Of a stretch of 64,000 nucleotides of DNA, positions 44,689 to 53,643 are shown piece by piece. A model generated the notes under the pieces. The model had not been told where the DNA came from and made no database searches. It saw nothing but the letters and a program-made list of their open reading frames with translations. The first letter of the stretch is position 1. Each line of letters starts with the position of its first letter. This DNA comes from Thiogranum sp963752745. Its GTDB lineage: Bacteria > Pseudomonadota > Gammaproteobacteria > DSM-19610. The DNA is taken from NCBI GenBank assembly GCA_963752745.1, contig CAVWAK010000039.1:1-64000 (forward strand), given 5' to 3'. Both the position numbers and the translations under genes were made by a program.

Positions 44689-45275
44689 TCAGGCAAAATC
44701 CAGTACAAGTGCAGCACGATTATCTCCCGGCAAGGGTTCGAGTTGCTGGGTATACTCGCCATGACTGATACCAATACCCAGTGCCGCGCCCGCCTTGGCA
44801 GCAGCGATCATGTCGGGCGTGAACTCGAATCGCATGAAGTGAACCGAGGAGGTCTTATCCTCATTTTCGCGCTCCATATCCTCATCGGCGACTGCGAACA
44901 CAGGATCAAAACCGTCGACCCGAATCCAGACCTCGTTTTCTATGCCTTTTAGCTGCGCCAATGCCTCGCGGCGCCGGTCTTCGTCCGGCACTTCGATCAT
45001 GAAGGTGGCCTTGAGATTGGCGCCATCCGGAATCAGTGGGATTATAGGCATCCAGCTCTTCCTGAATACCCTGCAGCCTCGAATATACGTTCTACACGCA
45101 GCATTTCCTGTATCTGGTAATGCATCGTCAAGCGGTCTTCGAAATACAGTGCGGCAATATCACCCAGCGGTACCCGGCGATTCTTTTTGTGCGCTATCAC
45201 CTGGGCACGAAATTCCGGCCGGGCCTCAGCATACTGTTCCAGGGAATAGAGATCACTGCGCGTCAGTTTTTCCAT
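44689..45275 (-). pseudogene. DUF3501 family protein, broken by two frameshifts
   Basis: The N-terminal frame (ATG 45275 after TGGAG; 'MEKLTRSDLYSLEQYAEARP', 'YFEDRLTMHYQIQEML') runs to '...RIFEAAG' and then meets a stop. The next residues expected, 'IQEELDAYNP', are in a second frame, and 'LIPDGANLKATFMIEVPDED' onward in a third, ending at 44689. Removing one base from the GGG at 45069-45071 and one from the CCC at 45038-45040 (minus-strand sense) restores a normal protein of about 195 aa. DUF3501 genes usually follow a rubrerythrin and an Fe-S oxidoreductase, as here. Confidence 0.85.
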
Positions 45276-45293
45276 TTGAATCTCCATTACCCG

Positions 45294-46627
45294 TCAAATT
45301 CCGTAGGCCTGGCGCAACAGTTTTAACGGGTGCTCCGGTTCACGGCCATTCTGCAGGCCATTTTCTATTTGATGCCCGGCCATCGGGCAATCACTGCAGT
45401 AGTGATCGGCCCCGGATTTCTCCACGCGGTTGATTACCGGCTTGCAGATCTTCATGGAAATCTCATGAAACTCTTTTTTCACCGCGTAGGTGCCATCGTG
45501 ACCGGAACAGCGCTCAATGGCATCGACCTCGGTGTCCGGCACCAGCTGCAAAAGTTCACGGGTTTTCATGCCGATATTCTGCACCCTCAGGTGGCAGGCC
45601 ACATGATAGGCAATCTTGCCCAGACTGTTCTTGAAATCGGTCTTTAGCTGATCGTGCTTGTGCCGGATGACCAGATACTCGAAGGGATCGAAAATATTGT
45701 CGCGTACTTTGGCAACATCGGCATCATCGGGAAACATGAGCGGCAGTTCCTGCTTGAACATCAACACACAGGATGGCACCGGCGCGACAATATCCCATCC
45801 CTGGTCAATCAGTTTGACCAGCTGGGGAATATTCACCTGCCTGGCTTTATCGACGGCCTCCAGGTCGCCCAGCTCCAGTTTTGGCATACCACAGCAACGC
45901 TCGGTATCCGCAAGCCGCACGGGAATACCGTTATGCTCAAAGACCGCAATCAGATCCGCCCCCAGTTCCGGCTCGTTATAGTTACCGTAGCAGGTTGCAA
46001 ACAACGCCACCTTGCCACGCGTCGGCCCGGCTTCGGGCGCCGCGCTGGCATCTTTGTTCCGCTCGGCCGACACGCGTCGACGCAGGGTTTTCGAATGATA
46101 CTCGGGCAACACGGCGTCGGGGTGCACTTCAAAGAGCTCCTCGACGATTTTACGGCCGACCTTGTTGTGGTTAACCGCGTTCACTACGGCAGATACCACA
46201 GGGATACCCGCCAGCGTGCCAATGATATCGGTTGAGGTCAGAATCCTGTCGCGGGTGAGCGATTTGCCCTGCTTATGTTTTACCGCCTTGGCACGCAACA
46301 TCAGGTGCGGAAAATCCACGTTCCATTCATGTGGCGGCACATACGGACACTTGGTCATGTAGCACATGTCACACAGGTAACAGTTATCGACCACGTCCCA
46401 GTAAACACGCTTGTCGACCCCATCCAGCTCCATCGTGTCGGAGTCGTCTATGGCGTCAAACAGCGTGGGAAACGAATTACAGAGATTGAAACATCGACGA
46501 CAGCCGTGACAGATGTCGAAAACCCGCTCCAGTTCCTGGAACAATGAGGTTTCGTCGTAAACTCGGGGTTACGCCAGTCAATCGGGTGGCGTATCGGCGC
46601 TTCCAGACTGCCTTCACGAGCGGGCAT
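45294..46627 (-). pseudogene. (Fe-S)-binding oxidoreductase of the rubrerythrin operon, frameshifted
   Basis: This is a heterodisulfide reductase/GlpC-like protein. The ATG at 46627 follows GGAGGAG and reads 'PAREGSLEAPIRHPIDW..NPEF'. The frame then breaks: the expected 'YDETSLFQELERVFDICHGC' needs one extra T in the TTT at 46559-46561. From there the frame is intact to 45294. Two [4Fe-4S] motifs ('CHGCRRCFNLC', 'CYLCDMCYMTKC') and a CCG domain ('CCGMPKLELG') are present; the second CCG is altered ('ERCSGHDG'). A shorter protein could still start at a TTG at 46544. The operon context suggests peroxide or oxygen defence. Confidence 0.85.
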
Positions 46628-46776
46628 TATGCTCCTCCAGAACGACGTAACAATATGCGAGTGGCCGGATTCAGAAGTCCCGGAACATGATGGCGGGCAA
46701 CCGCCAGATATTCTGGTTTCGCACCCCCCCGCCACGGAGCACAGGCTCCGCAGGGAGAGCGGAAACTAAACGGCGA

Positions 46777-47196
46777 TCAGTCGTCCAGCTGATCCAGCGC
46801 TTTCTGGAATCGATTGGCGTGAGACCGCTCAGCCTTGGCCAGGGTTTCAAACCAGTCAGCAATCTCGTCAAAGCTTTCTTCACGTGCTGACTTGGCCATG
46901 CCCGGGTACATGTCAGTGTACTCGTGGGTTTCACCAGCGATCGCAGCCTTCAGATTGTCCGAGGTGGCGCCAATCGGCAGACCGGTAGCCGGATCACCAA
47001 CAGCTTCCAGATATTCCAGATGGCCGTGAGCATGGCCGGTTTCGCCTTCCGCGGTGGAACGGAATACAGCAGCTACATCGTTGTAACCTTCAACATCGGC
47101 CTTGGCTGCAAAATACAGATAACGACGGTTAGCCTGTGATTCACCGGCAAACGCATCTTTCAGATTGCCTTCTGTCTTACTTCCTTTCAGATCCAT
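46777..47196 (-). CDS. Rubrerythrin-like ferritin-fold protein
   Basis: This 139-aa di-iron four-helix protein starts 'MDLKGSKTEGNLKDAFAGES', with iron ligand motifs 'AFAGESQANRRY', 'AEGETGHAHGHLEYL' (ExxH), 'AIAGETHEYTDMYPG' and 'AKAERSHANRF'. It lacks the C-terminal rubredoxin domain of full rubrerythrins, so electrons must come from a partner, perhaps the Fe-S protein downstream. GGAGGT precedes the ATG. A perfect palindrome lies 45 bp upstream of the start codon. Peroxide reduction is the usual family role. Confidence 0.92.
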   Translation of the reverse strand: MDLKGSKTEGNLKDAFAGESQANRRYLYFAAKADVEGYNDVAAVFRSTAEGETGHAHGHLEYLEAVGDPATGLPIGATSDNLKAAIAGETHEYTDMYPGMAKSAREESFDEIADWFETLAKAERSHANRFQKALDQLDD

Positions 47197-47240
47197 TATG
47201 TGACCTCCAATCTCATGCGTACGTGGGCTACCGCCCGAAT

Positions 47241-47257
47241 TTTAGACTTAGTCTAAA
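47241..47257. promoter_or_regulatory. Perfect palindromic operator upstream of rubrerythrin
   Basis: TTTAGACTTAGTCTAAA is a perfect inverted repeat of 8 bp around one central base. On the minus strand it contains TAAAAT, a plausible -10 for the rubrerythrin operon, so a bound protein would block transcription. The GACT...AGTC core recalls the IscR/Rrf2 type 1 half-sites but with 1 bp rather than 5 between them. The likely reader is an Rrf2- or Fur/PerR-like sensor; none is encoded next to it. It lies in the gap shared with divergent xseB. Confidence 0.65.
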
Positions 47258-47392
47258 CCAAGGGGTGAAAATCTATCCCAGCAGCAACTGGCTGTCAATC
47301 GCTGTCGCCGCCAAATTCTGGAAACCTGGCGGACAGATTGACCTGCCCGAGGGGCACTTGTAACGTACACAACCGAACTTCCGGAGACCCAC

Positions 47393-47638
47393 GTGCCCAA
47401 ACGCAGCCAAAAATTGCCCGACTTTGAAACCGCCCTGGCCGAACTAGAAACACTGGTGGAAAAAATGGAGCAGGGCGACCAGAGTCTTGACGAGTCGCTA
47501 AAACAGTTCGAACGTGGTGTACAGCTCACCCGTTCCTGCCAGCAGGCACTGAAAGATGCCGAACAAAAAGTACAGATACTGCTGACAAAAAACGGCAAGG
47601 AAACCCTGCAGCCGTTCGATGATGAAAATGCCGACTGA
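47393..47638 (+). CDS. xseB: Exodeoxyribonuclease VII small subunit
   Basis: XseB wraps the coiled coil of XseA in ExoVII. The 81-aa helical protein has the family pattern 'FETALAELETLVEKMEQGDQ', 'SLDESLKQFERGVQLTRSCQ' and 'LKDAEQKVQIL'. The start is GTG, with GGAG 7 bp upstream. It overlaps ispA by 11-20 bp, the standard xseB-ispA-dxs order. Confidence 0.95.
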   Translation: MPKRSQKLPDFETALAELETLVEKMEQGDQSLDESLKQFERGVQLTRSCQQALKDAEQKVQILLTKNGKETLQPFDDENAD

Positions 47639-48524
47639 ACTCGACAGCTTTGCCGAGCGTTGCAGGCTACGCGTGGAAGCAGCACTGAATCGTTTTTTGC
47701 CGGGCGAACAGACCATGCCGGCACAATTACATCAGGCAATGCGCTACTCGGCCCTGAATGGCGGCAAACGTGTTCGCCCTTTGCTGGTTTATGCCAGCGG
47801 GCAGGCGCTGGACGCCGATCCGCAAACGCTTGACGTGGCTGCCTGCGCCATCGAATGCATCCACGCCTACTCCCTGGTGCACGATGATCTGCCGGCCATG
47901 GACAACGACGACCTGCGCCGTGGGCAACCAAGTTGCCACAAAGCCTTTGGCGAAGCCGAAGCAATTCTCGCCGGTGATGGCCTGCAGGCACTGGCCTTCC
48001 AGCTGCTTGCGCACGCCGACATGGGGCATATCACCGCTGATATCCGCCTGCGTATGGTAGAGCTACTATCCCATGCAGCCGGCTCCCGTGGCATGGTGGG
48101 CGGCCAGTCCATGGATCTGGCGGCGGTCGGCAAACAACTTGATATCGCCGAGCTGGAAGACATGCATATCCACAAGACCGGTGCGCTAATCCGCGCTTCG
48201 GTTCTGCTTGGGGCACTCAGCGGCAGCAATCATGATGAGTCCCGGCACCGGACACTCGACCACTACGGGAAATGCATCGGTCTGGCCTTCCAGGTCCAGG
48301 ATGATATCCTCGATGTTACCGCCAGCACTGAACAACTGGGCAAACAGGCCGGCGCCGACACGGCGCAGAATAAGCCAACCTACCCCTCCCTGCTGGGCCT
48401 GGCGGGTGCCCGTGAACGGGCTCTTGAATTACACCAGGATGCTACCGACAGCCTGTCAGACTTCGGCCCGGAAGCTGACCCGTTGCGCTGGTTGTCTGCC
48501 TACATCGTCGCGCGCAGCCATTGA
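47619..48524 (+). CDS. ispA: (2E,6E)-Farnesyl diphosphate synthase
   Basis: IspA joins IPP and DMAPP into farnesyl diphosphate for quinones and undecaprenyl carriers. The first Asp-rich motif 'DDLPAMDNDD' (Asp89-Asp95) and the second 'QVQDDILD' are present, along with 'GGKRVRPLLVYA' and 'MVGGQSMDL'. The length is 301 aa; the ATG at 47628 (third Met) is an equally possible start. It overlaps xseB and lies 75 bp before dxs. Confidence 0.95.
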   Translation: MMKMPTELDSFAERCRLRVEAALNRFLPGEQTMPAQLHQAMRYSALNGGKRVRPLLVYASGQALDADPQTLDVAACAIECIHAYSLVHDDLPAMDNDDLRRGQPSCHKAFGEAEAILAGDGLQALAFQLLAHADMGHITADIRLRMVELLSHAAGSRGMVGGQSMDLAAVGKQLDIAELEDMHIHKTGALIRASVLLGALSGSNHDESRHRTLDHYGKCIGLAFQVQDDILDVTASTEQLGKQAGADTAQNKPTYPSLLGLAGARERALELHQDATDSLSDFGPEADPLRWLSAYIVARSH

Positions 48525-48542
48525 CTTAAACGCGTTTTCTCT

Positions 48543-48562
48543 TGCCAGACAAGCGTCTGGCA
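48543..48562. repeat. Perfect hairpin between ispA and dxs
   Basis: TGCCAGAC-AAGC-GTCTGGCA forms an 8-bp perfect stem with a 4-base loop. There is no T-run on either side, so it is not a standard intrinsic terminator. It might protect the upstream mRNA end or slow ribosomes or polymerase before dxs. Confidence 0.5.
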
Positions 48563-48599
48563 CGGATAATTCCCTATCCAGCTTCTATTGTAGTCCCTG

Positions 48600-50492
48600 A
48601 TGCCCTCCAACCCAGACCTGCCGCTGCTCAACCTCATCGATTCGCCCGCGGATCTGCGCGCATTGCAGCAATCCGAGTTGCGTCAGCTGGCCGATGAAGC
48701 ACGCCGTTTCCTGATCAAACTGGTTTCTACAACCGGCGGGCACCTGGCGGCCAATCTCGGCACCGTGGAACTCACCCTGGCCCTCCACTATGTATACAAC
48801 ACTCCGGATGACCGGCTGGTCTGGGATGTCGGCCACCAGAGCTATTTACACAAGATTCTGACCGGGCGGCGCGACCAGATGGAGACTCTGCGCCAGAAAG
48901 ACGGTCTGGCCGGCTTCCCGAAACGCGACGAAAGCGAATACGACAGCTTCGGCGTCGGCCACTCAAGCACCTCAATCAGCGCAGCATTGGGGATGGCAAT
49001 CGCTGCAGCCCACACTGACAACCCGCGTCGGGTAATAGCTATTATCGGTGATGGCGCCATGACTGCCGGCCAGGCTTTTGAAGCCCTGAACCATGCCGGC
49101 ACTCTGGACGAAAATTTACTGGTGGTCCTGAACGATAACGATATGTCGATTTCCCCAAACGTTGGTGGCCTTTCAAACTACCTGGCACGAATCCTGTCAG
49201 GACGCACCTACTCGACCGTCAGGGAAGGTAGTAAAAAAGTGCTGCAAAACATGCCATCAATGTGGGAACTGGCTCGCCGGGCCGAGGAACACATGAAAGG
49301 CATGGTAGTTCCAGGCACCCTCTTCGAGGAGCTGGGTTTCAACTATATCGGCCCGATTGACGGCCACGATACCGACGCCCTGGTCAAAACCCTGCGTAAT
49401 CTGCGCGCCCTCAGCGGTCCCCAACTCCTGCACGTGGTCACCCGCAAAGGCAAGGGGTACCAGCCCGCGGAGAGTAACCCCTGCAAATTTCACGGCATCG
49501 GCAAGTTTGACCCGGCAACAGGGCAATGCGAGACAGGTACCACGCCGGCTAAAACCTATACAAAGGTCTTTAGTGACTGGGTGTGCGCCATGGCCGACAC
49601 CGATGACAAGCTGATTGCCATCACCCCGGCAATGCGCGAAGGCTCAGGACTGGTCGAGTTTTCCAAGCGCTACAAGGACAGATATTTTGACGTCGGCATT
49701 GCAGAACAACACAGCCTGACCCTGGCCGCCGGCATGGCCTGCGACGGTCTTCGCCCGGTCGTGGCCATCTACTCCACGTTCCTGCAACGCGCCTACGATC
49801 AACTCATTCATGATGTGGCGCTCCAGAACCTGCCCGTGTTATTTGCCATTGACCGCGGCGGACTGGTTGGCAATGACGGTCCAACACATTCGGGCAACTA
49901 CGACCTGAGCTATTTGCGTTGTATCCCGAACATGACAGTGATGACTCCGGCAGACGAATGCGAATGCCACCAGATGCTGTCGACAGGCTTCAAGCTAAAC
50001 AACCCCGCTGCGGTTCGCTACCCACGAGGCAGCGGGCCAGGCACTGCCTTACCGGATTCGCTGGACAGCAGCATACCGGTCGGCAAAGCGGAAATCCGCC
50101 GCGAAGGAGTTGGCGTGGCACTACTGGTGTTTGGCAGCCCGCTGGCCGCTGCGCTGAAAGCAGCTGAGCGCCTTGATGCCACAGTGGTCAACATGCGCTT
50201 TGTGAAACCGCTTGATGAAGTGATGCTGCGCCAGGTGGCCTCCCGCCACCAGCGACTGGTGACTATTGAAGATAACACCGTTCGTGGCGGTGCCGGCAGC
50301 GCCGTCGCCGAATACCTTGCAGAACAAGATATCAACGTACCGCTGACCCTGCTGGGCATTCCGGATCAATTTATCGAACACGCCAGCCGCGAACAGCAGC
50401 TGAAAACCTGCGGCCTCGATGCAGACAGCATATACCAGCGTATTCAAAAGGAAATGGCCGGTACAATTGCAACCCTGCGCGCGGTCGATTAA
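48600..50492 (+). CDS. dxs: 1-Deoxy-D-xylulose-5-phosphate synthase
   Basis: Dxs condenses pyruvate and glyceraldehyde-3-phosphate, the first step of the MEP isoprenoid pathway, using thiamine diphosphate. His48 ('GGHLAANLGTVELTLAL') and the ThDP motif 'GDGAMTAGQAFEALN' (from residue 150) are visible, as are the transketolase core 'FDVGIAEQHSLTLAAGMA' and 'DRGGLVGNDGPTHSG'. The length of 630 aa is normal. ispG, needed later in the same pathway, is absent from its usual spot beside hisS and must lie elsewhere. Confidence 0.97.
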   Translation: MPSNPDLPLLNLIDSPADLRALQQSELRQLADEARRFLIKLVSTTGGHLAANLGTVELTLALHYVYNTPDDRLVWDVGHQSYLHKILTGRRDQMETLRQKDGLAGFPKRDESEYDSFGVGHSSTSISAALGMAIAAAHTDNPRRVIAIIGDGAMTAGQAFEALNHAGTLDENLLVVLNDNDMSISPNVGGLSNYLARILSGRTYSTVREGSKKVLQNMPSMWELARRAEEHMKGMVVPGTLFEELGFNYIGPIDGHDTDALVKTLRNLRALSGPQLLHVVTRKGKGYQPAESNPCKFHGIGKFDPATGQCETGTTPAKTYTKVFSDWVCAMADTDDKLIAITPAMREGSGLVEFSKRYKDRYFDVGIAEQHSLTLAAGMACDGLRPVVAIYSTFLQRAYDQLIHDVALQNLPVLFAIDRGGLVGNDGPTHSGNYDLSYLRCIPNMTVMTPADECECHQMLSTGFKLNNPAAVRYPRGSGPGTALPDSLDSSIPVGKAEIRREGVGVALLVFGSPLAAALKAAERLDATVVNMRFVKPLDEVMLRQVASRHQRLVTIEDNTVRGGAGSAVAEYLAEQDINVPLTLLGIPDQFIEHASREQQLKTCGLDADSIYQRIQKEMAGTIATLRAVD

Positions 50493-50520
50493 TATTTGAC
50501 CTTTTCGGTCAGGAATTACT

Positions 50521-50907
50521 GTGGCCGCACGTTACACATTGAAAATACTGGCCGATTTCGCGTCGGCACACACGCTACGTGACTATCCGGGAGCCTGTGC
50601 GCGCATGCACGGTCATAACTGGAAAGTCGAGACGGAAGTGTTTGCCTCGGGGCTTGATGAAACCGGCATGGGGGTAGACTTTAAGGTGATCAAGCAGGCC
50701 ACCCGCGACATTGCCGGCCGCCTTGACCACCGTTACCTGAACGATCTCGAACCATTTACCGAGATCAATCCAACGGCAGAGAACATTGCCGCCTATTTTT
50801 ACAAAGAGCTTTCGGCGCAGCTGAACAACGACAGTATCAAGGTCCACGCCGTAACGCTCTGGGAAACTGAACGCGCCTGTGTGCGTTACGCTGAGGACGA
50901 GTCATGA
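50521..50907 (+). CDS. queD: 6-Carboxytetrahydropterin synthase QueD
   Basis: QueD converts 7,8-dihydroneopterin triphosphate to 6-carboxytetrahydropterin for queuosine synthesis. Zinc ligands His17, His30 and His32 and the catalytic Cys26 are visible in 'FASAHTLRDYPG' and 'CARMHGHNW'; 'LDHRYLND' and 'PTAENIA' are also conserved. It starts at GTG after AGGA and overlaps folE2 by 4 bp, which provides its substrate from GTP. Confidence 0.92.
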   Translation: MAARYTLKILADFASAHTLRDYPGACARMHGHNWKVETEVFASGLDETGMGVDFKVIKQATRDIAGRLDHRYLNDLEPFTEINPTAENIAAYFYKELSAQLNNDSIKVHAVTLWETERACVRYAEDES

Positions 50908-51737
50908 GCAAACCACAAGCTACCGCAACGGTGACCAATAATATCGCCGACGTTCAGAGCAGCGCAGACACGCGCCATATTGCTATCGACAAGGTCGGTA
51001 TCAAAGACATTCGTCACCCGGTACGCGTCAGAGACCGTTCCGAGGGTGAACAGCACACCATTGCCAACTTCAACATGTATGTGAACCTGCCGCATAATTT
51101 CAAGGGCACACACATGTCACGCTTTGTGGAAATACTCAATCTCCACGAACGCGAAATCAGCGTCGAGTCCTTCAAGGAAATGCTCGGTGAAATGACCGAA
51201 CGCCTGGAAGCCCAGGCTGGTCATATTGAAATGACTTTCCCCTATTTCATCAACAAGACTGCACCTGTCTCCGGCGTGCAAAGCTTGCTGGACTATGAAG
51301 TATCTTTCATCGGTGAAATCCGCGACGCACGGCCCTCGATGCAGATCAAGGTCGTGGTACCGGTCACCAGCCTGTGCCCCTGCTCAAAGAAAATCTCGGA
51401 GCGGGGGGCGCACAATCAGCGCTCACATGTCACCTTGACAGCCACGACCAGTGGATTTGTCTGGGTCGAGGAACTGATTGAAATGATAGAGAGTCAGGCC
51501 TCCAGCGAACTCTACGGCCTGCTCAAGCGCCCCGACGAAAAATATGTCACGGAACTGGCCTACGACAACCCGAAGTTTGTCGAAGACATGGTGCGCGATA
51601 TAGCTGCGACTCTGAACGCTGACGACCGCATCACTGCATACGTTGTGGAATCCGAAAATTTCGAATCCATCCACAATCACTCAGCCTATGCACTGATTGA
51701 GCGCGACAAGGAAAAAGATCCCGTCACGACCAACTAA
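50904..51737 (+). CDS. folE2: GTP cyclohydrolase FolE2 (type IB)
   Basis: FolE2 makes 7,8-dihydroneopterin triphosphate from GTP, feeding both folate and queuosine; it works with metals other than zinc and often replaces FolE under zinc shortage. The conserved stretch 'SLCPCSKKISERGAHNQRS' holds the metal-binding Cys, and 'HMSRFVEIL' and 'ENFESIHNHSAYA' are typical. The length is 277 aa. It is coupled to queD (ATGA overlap). No zinc-uptake (Zur) box was recognised before queD. Confidence 0.94.
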   Translation: MSKPQATATVTNNIADVQSSADTRHIAIDKVGIKDIRHPVRVRDRSEGEQHTIANFNMYVNLPHNFKGTHMSRFVEILNLHEREISVESFKEMLGEMTERLEAQAGHIEMTFPYFINKTAPVSGVQSLLDYEVSFIGEIRDARPSMQIKVVVPVTSLCPCSKKISERGAHNQRSHVTLTATTSGFVWVEELIEMIESQASSELYGLLKRPDEKYVTELAYDNPKFVEDMVRDIAATLNADDRITAYVVESENFESIHNHSAYALIERDKEKDPVTTN

Positions 51738-51758
51738 GAACCATCAGTTACAGCAACG

Positions 51759-52748
51759 TTATTTAACGTACTGTTCCCTGCGCTTGTCGGTTAACGCTTT
51801 CAGAAAACTTGTAATATCACTTGCCTGTTGATCAGTCAGCTCTTTATCCAACTGAAGTTTTCCCATCTTGTGCACGGCTTCATCAAGCGCTTGGATTTTC
51901 CCATCATGGAAATACGGCGCAGTTAAGGCCACATTACGAAGCGGCGACACCTTGAAAACCATACGGTCATCCTCGTCCTTTGTAAGCGCGTATATGCCCA
52001 GGTCCGCCTGGTTTTCGTAGGGATTTTCCTTGCCGAGGGGTTCATATGCCTCACCGCCAAGCAGCTTTCCATCGTGACACGACTTGCAATCAATTTTTAT
52101 AAAGTCACTTAGACCACGCTGCTCAGCCACACTTAATGCACCCGCGTCACCATTCATGAAATCATCAAACCGGCTTGGGGTTATTAATGTCCGCTCAAAA
52201 GCTGCAATAGCTTCGGCAATATTCTGATAAGTGATGGCAGGCTCATTGCCAGGGAATGCCAGCGCAAAAGCGCTCTGGTATTCGGCTATGCCTCTAACTT
52301 TCTCTTCCACCGCCTGCTCGTCGGGCATTCCCATTTCGATGGGATTAAGAATCGGCCCCTTGGCCTGCTCGACCAGGTCCGCGGCGCGGCCATCCCAGAA
52401 CTGGCTGTCCTGCCAGCCTGCATTCAATACCGTCGGGCTATTACGGGTTCCCTGCTCACCTCTCGCACCAGGTGAAACAGGCAGATTGTCGACTCCGGCA
52501 AAGCCATCCTCGAGACGGTGACAGGAAGCGCAAGACTGCGTGTCATTGATAGACAGGCGCTTTTCAAAATAGAGCTTCTTGCCCAGAGCAATGCGTTCCG
52601 GCGTGTCATTTTCCGCACCCGGCATAGCAGCCGGTAATGGTGAAAAATAGCGGTTTGCACGACGGATCAGGCGATCAGAATCATCAGCAAAAACTGTGGC
52701 TGTCGCCACCAACAGGGAGGAAATAACGATCCAGGTGATGTGTTTCAT
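51759..52748 (-). CDS. Di-heme cytochrome c peroxidase
   Basis: This periplasmic enzyme reduces H2O2 to water with electrons from cytochrome c. After the signal peptide (1-21), two heme c sites are visible: CASCH at 73-77 (low-potential/active heme side) and CKSCH at 221-225. 'GKKLYFEKRLS', 'TRNSPTVLNAGW', 'FWDGRAADLVEQAKGPILNP' and 'LRNVALTAPYFHDG' are standard for the CcpA/MauG superfamily. At 329 aa it is a bacterial peroxidase rather than MauG. A TATAAT lies at 52810-52805 upstream, but with a poor -35. Confidence 0.93.
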   Translation of the reverse strand: MKHITWIVISSLLVATATVFADDSDRLIRRANRYFSPLPAAMPGAENDTPERIALGKKLYFEKRLSINDTQSCASCHRLEDGFAGVDNLPVSPGARGEQGTRNSPTVLNAGWQDSQFWDGRAADLVEQAKGPILNPIEMGMPDEQAVEEKVRGIAEYQSAFALAFPGNEPAITYQNIAEAIAAFERTLITPSRFDDFMNGDAGALSVAEQRGLSDFIKIDCKSCHDGKLLGGEAYEPLGKENPYENQADLGIYALTKDEDDRMVFKVSPLRNVALTAPYFHDGKIQALDEAVHKMGKLQLDKELTDQQASDITSFLKALTDKRREQYVK

Positions 52749-52919
52749 GTCCGCTCTACTTTTTCCACCCGCCTAAATTATTAGTCAAACGCCATAATGC
52801 CTGGATTATAGCCGAATCTCTTCCATATCTTCTTTAGCAGATAGCGTGACACTAGCAACGTCCAACATTATCTTCCTTTAGTTCGCCGACTTAGCCATGA
52901 ATGTCGGTGATGTGGTGAG

Positions 52920-53201
52920 CTATGGAATTTCCTCGATATAGCTCCGAGCTATCGGTGTTTGCACGTAGTAACGTTTCCCGCCGTCCTCAACCCAGAAGTA
53001 ATAATAGCCCTTCTCGGGCTCAGACGTGACCTTGCTGTCACGCACCTGCCAGCTTTTGACATGCTCTCCGTCAGCGTAGGTCACTCGATAATTGCCTTCC
53101 AGCCAGGTTACCCCGAGACGGTTCAGGCGGTTCTGCTGTTCTTCTGTGCACCCCCCCAGCAGCAAGCCAAAGAATAATAGCAACAGGATTTTTGGCATCA
53201 T
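52920..53201 (-). CDS. Small hypothetical lipoprotein
   Basis: This 93-aa protein has a clear lipoprotein signal: 'LLLLFFGLLLGGC' gives a lipidated Cys at residue 18. The mature part is about 75 residues and aromatic-rich ('YRVTYADGEHVKSWQVRD', 'YYYFWVEDGGKRYYVQTP'), suggesting a small beta-sheet domain. I do not recognise a family. It stands alone upstream of the peroxidase gene with a 171-bp gap. Confidence 0.65.
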   Translation of the reverse strand: MMPKILLLLFFGLLLGGCTEEQQNRLNRLGVTWLEGNYRVTYADGEHVKSWQVRDSKVTSEPEKGYYYFWVEDGGKRYYVQTPIARSYIEEIP

Positions 53202-53643
53202 TATGACCTCGAATATGGTAGAAAACTGACCCTGCAGGATACACAGCGCATTGCCCTGCGCGTAGTTATTTCTTCAACGCGCCGCCAATTAAAAGCAGGT
53301 GTCCAGGACCACATTTGCAAAATCTCCAAACGAAGGTCCGGTTTCGACTGCCACTACCACCCAATAATGACGTTCGCCTAATTCCGCAGGAGCGCCGTCC
53401 TTCGGCGCGATCGGTTATATTTCCAGTAATCGCGGCGAACGGCGCCGCTCCTACAGTGCTTCGAAGTAAACGGGCAGTGGCGCGTGTTTTTTGCAGCAGA
53501 CACACCATGATATCGTTGGTATCAGAATGCCGGAACACCCGGCGCTGCGCGTCCAAACCTGTTCGAACCGTTCATGGTTAGCGGGACCTATTGCGAGCCT
53601 GGCCGCGAGCGCCTGCAACCGAAGCAAATTGATGAGGTAGACA
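53202..53643. other. Intergenic region with an inverted repeat pair
   Basis: No gene was identified in this 442-bp stretch. Its main content is the REP-like inverted pair at 53386-53454. The last 80 bases lead to the DUF3047 gene, with a GATGAGG ribosome site. Apparent reading frames across the repeat are short and biased by the palindrome and are not credible genes. Confidence 0.6.
53386..53454. repeat. REP/REPIN-like inverted pair
   Basis: GCAGGAGCGCCGTCCTTCGG followed by CGCGAT (53386-53411) is mirrored 17 bp later by ATCGCGGCGAACGGCGCCGC followed by TCCTAC (53429-53454). Each half is itself a small hairpin, and both carry the (G)TAGGAGCGx signature of dispersed REP elements known from Pseudomonas and Xanthomonas relatives. 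Such pairs are moved by RAYT transposases; no RAYT gene is in this window. Confidence 0.72.

Noticed and set aside
45950..46235. Plus-strand frames opposite the Fe-S oxidoreductase
   Set aside because: They are antisense of conserved coding sequence with no recognisable product.
48543..48562. Hairpin between ispA and dxs as a terminator
   Set aside because: There is no T-run on either strand and the operon order xseB-ispA-dxs is normally co-transcribed.
52805..52833. TATAAT upstream of the di-heme peroxidase as a promoter
   Set aside because: The -10 is perfect but no acceptable -35 lies 16-18 bp upstream, so it was left as a note only.
53266..53581. Open frames of 90-100 codons on both strands over the REP pair
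   Set aside because: Frames on both strands across a palindromic repeat are a by-product of its GC-rich composition; neither has a ribosome site or family.
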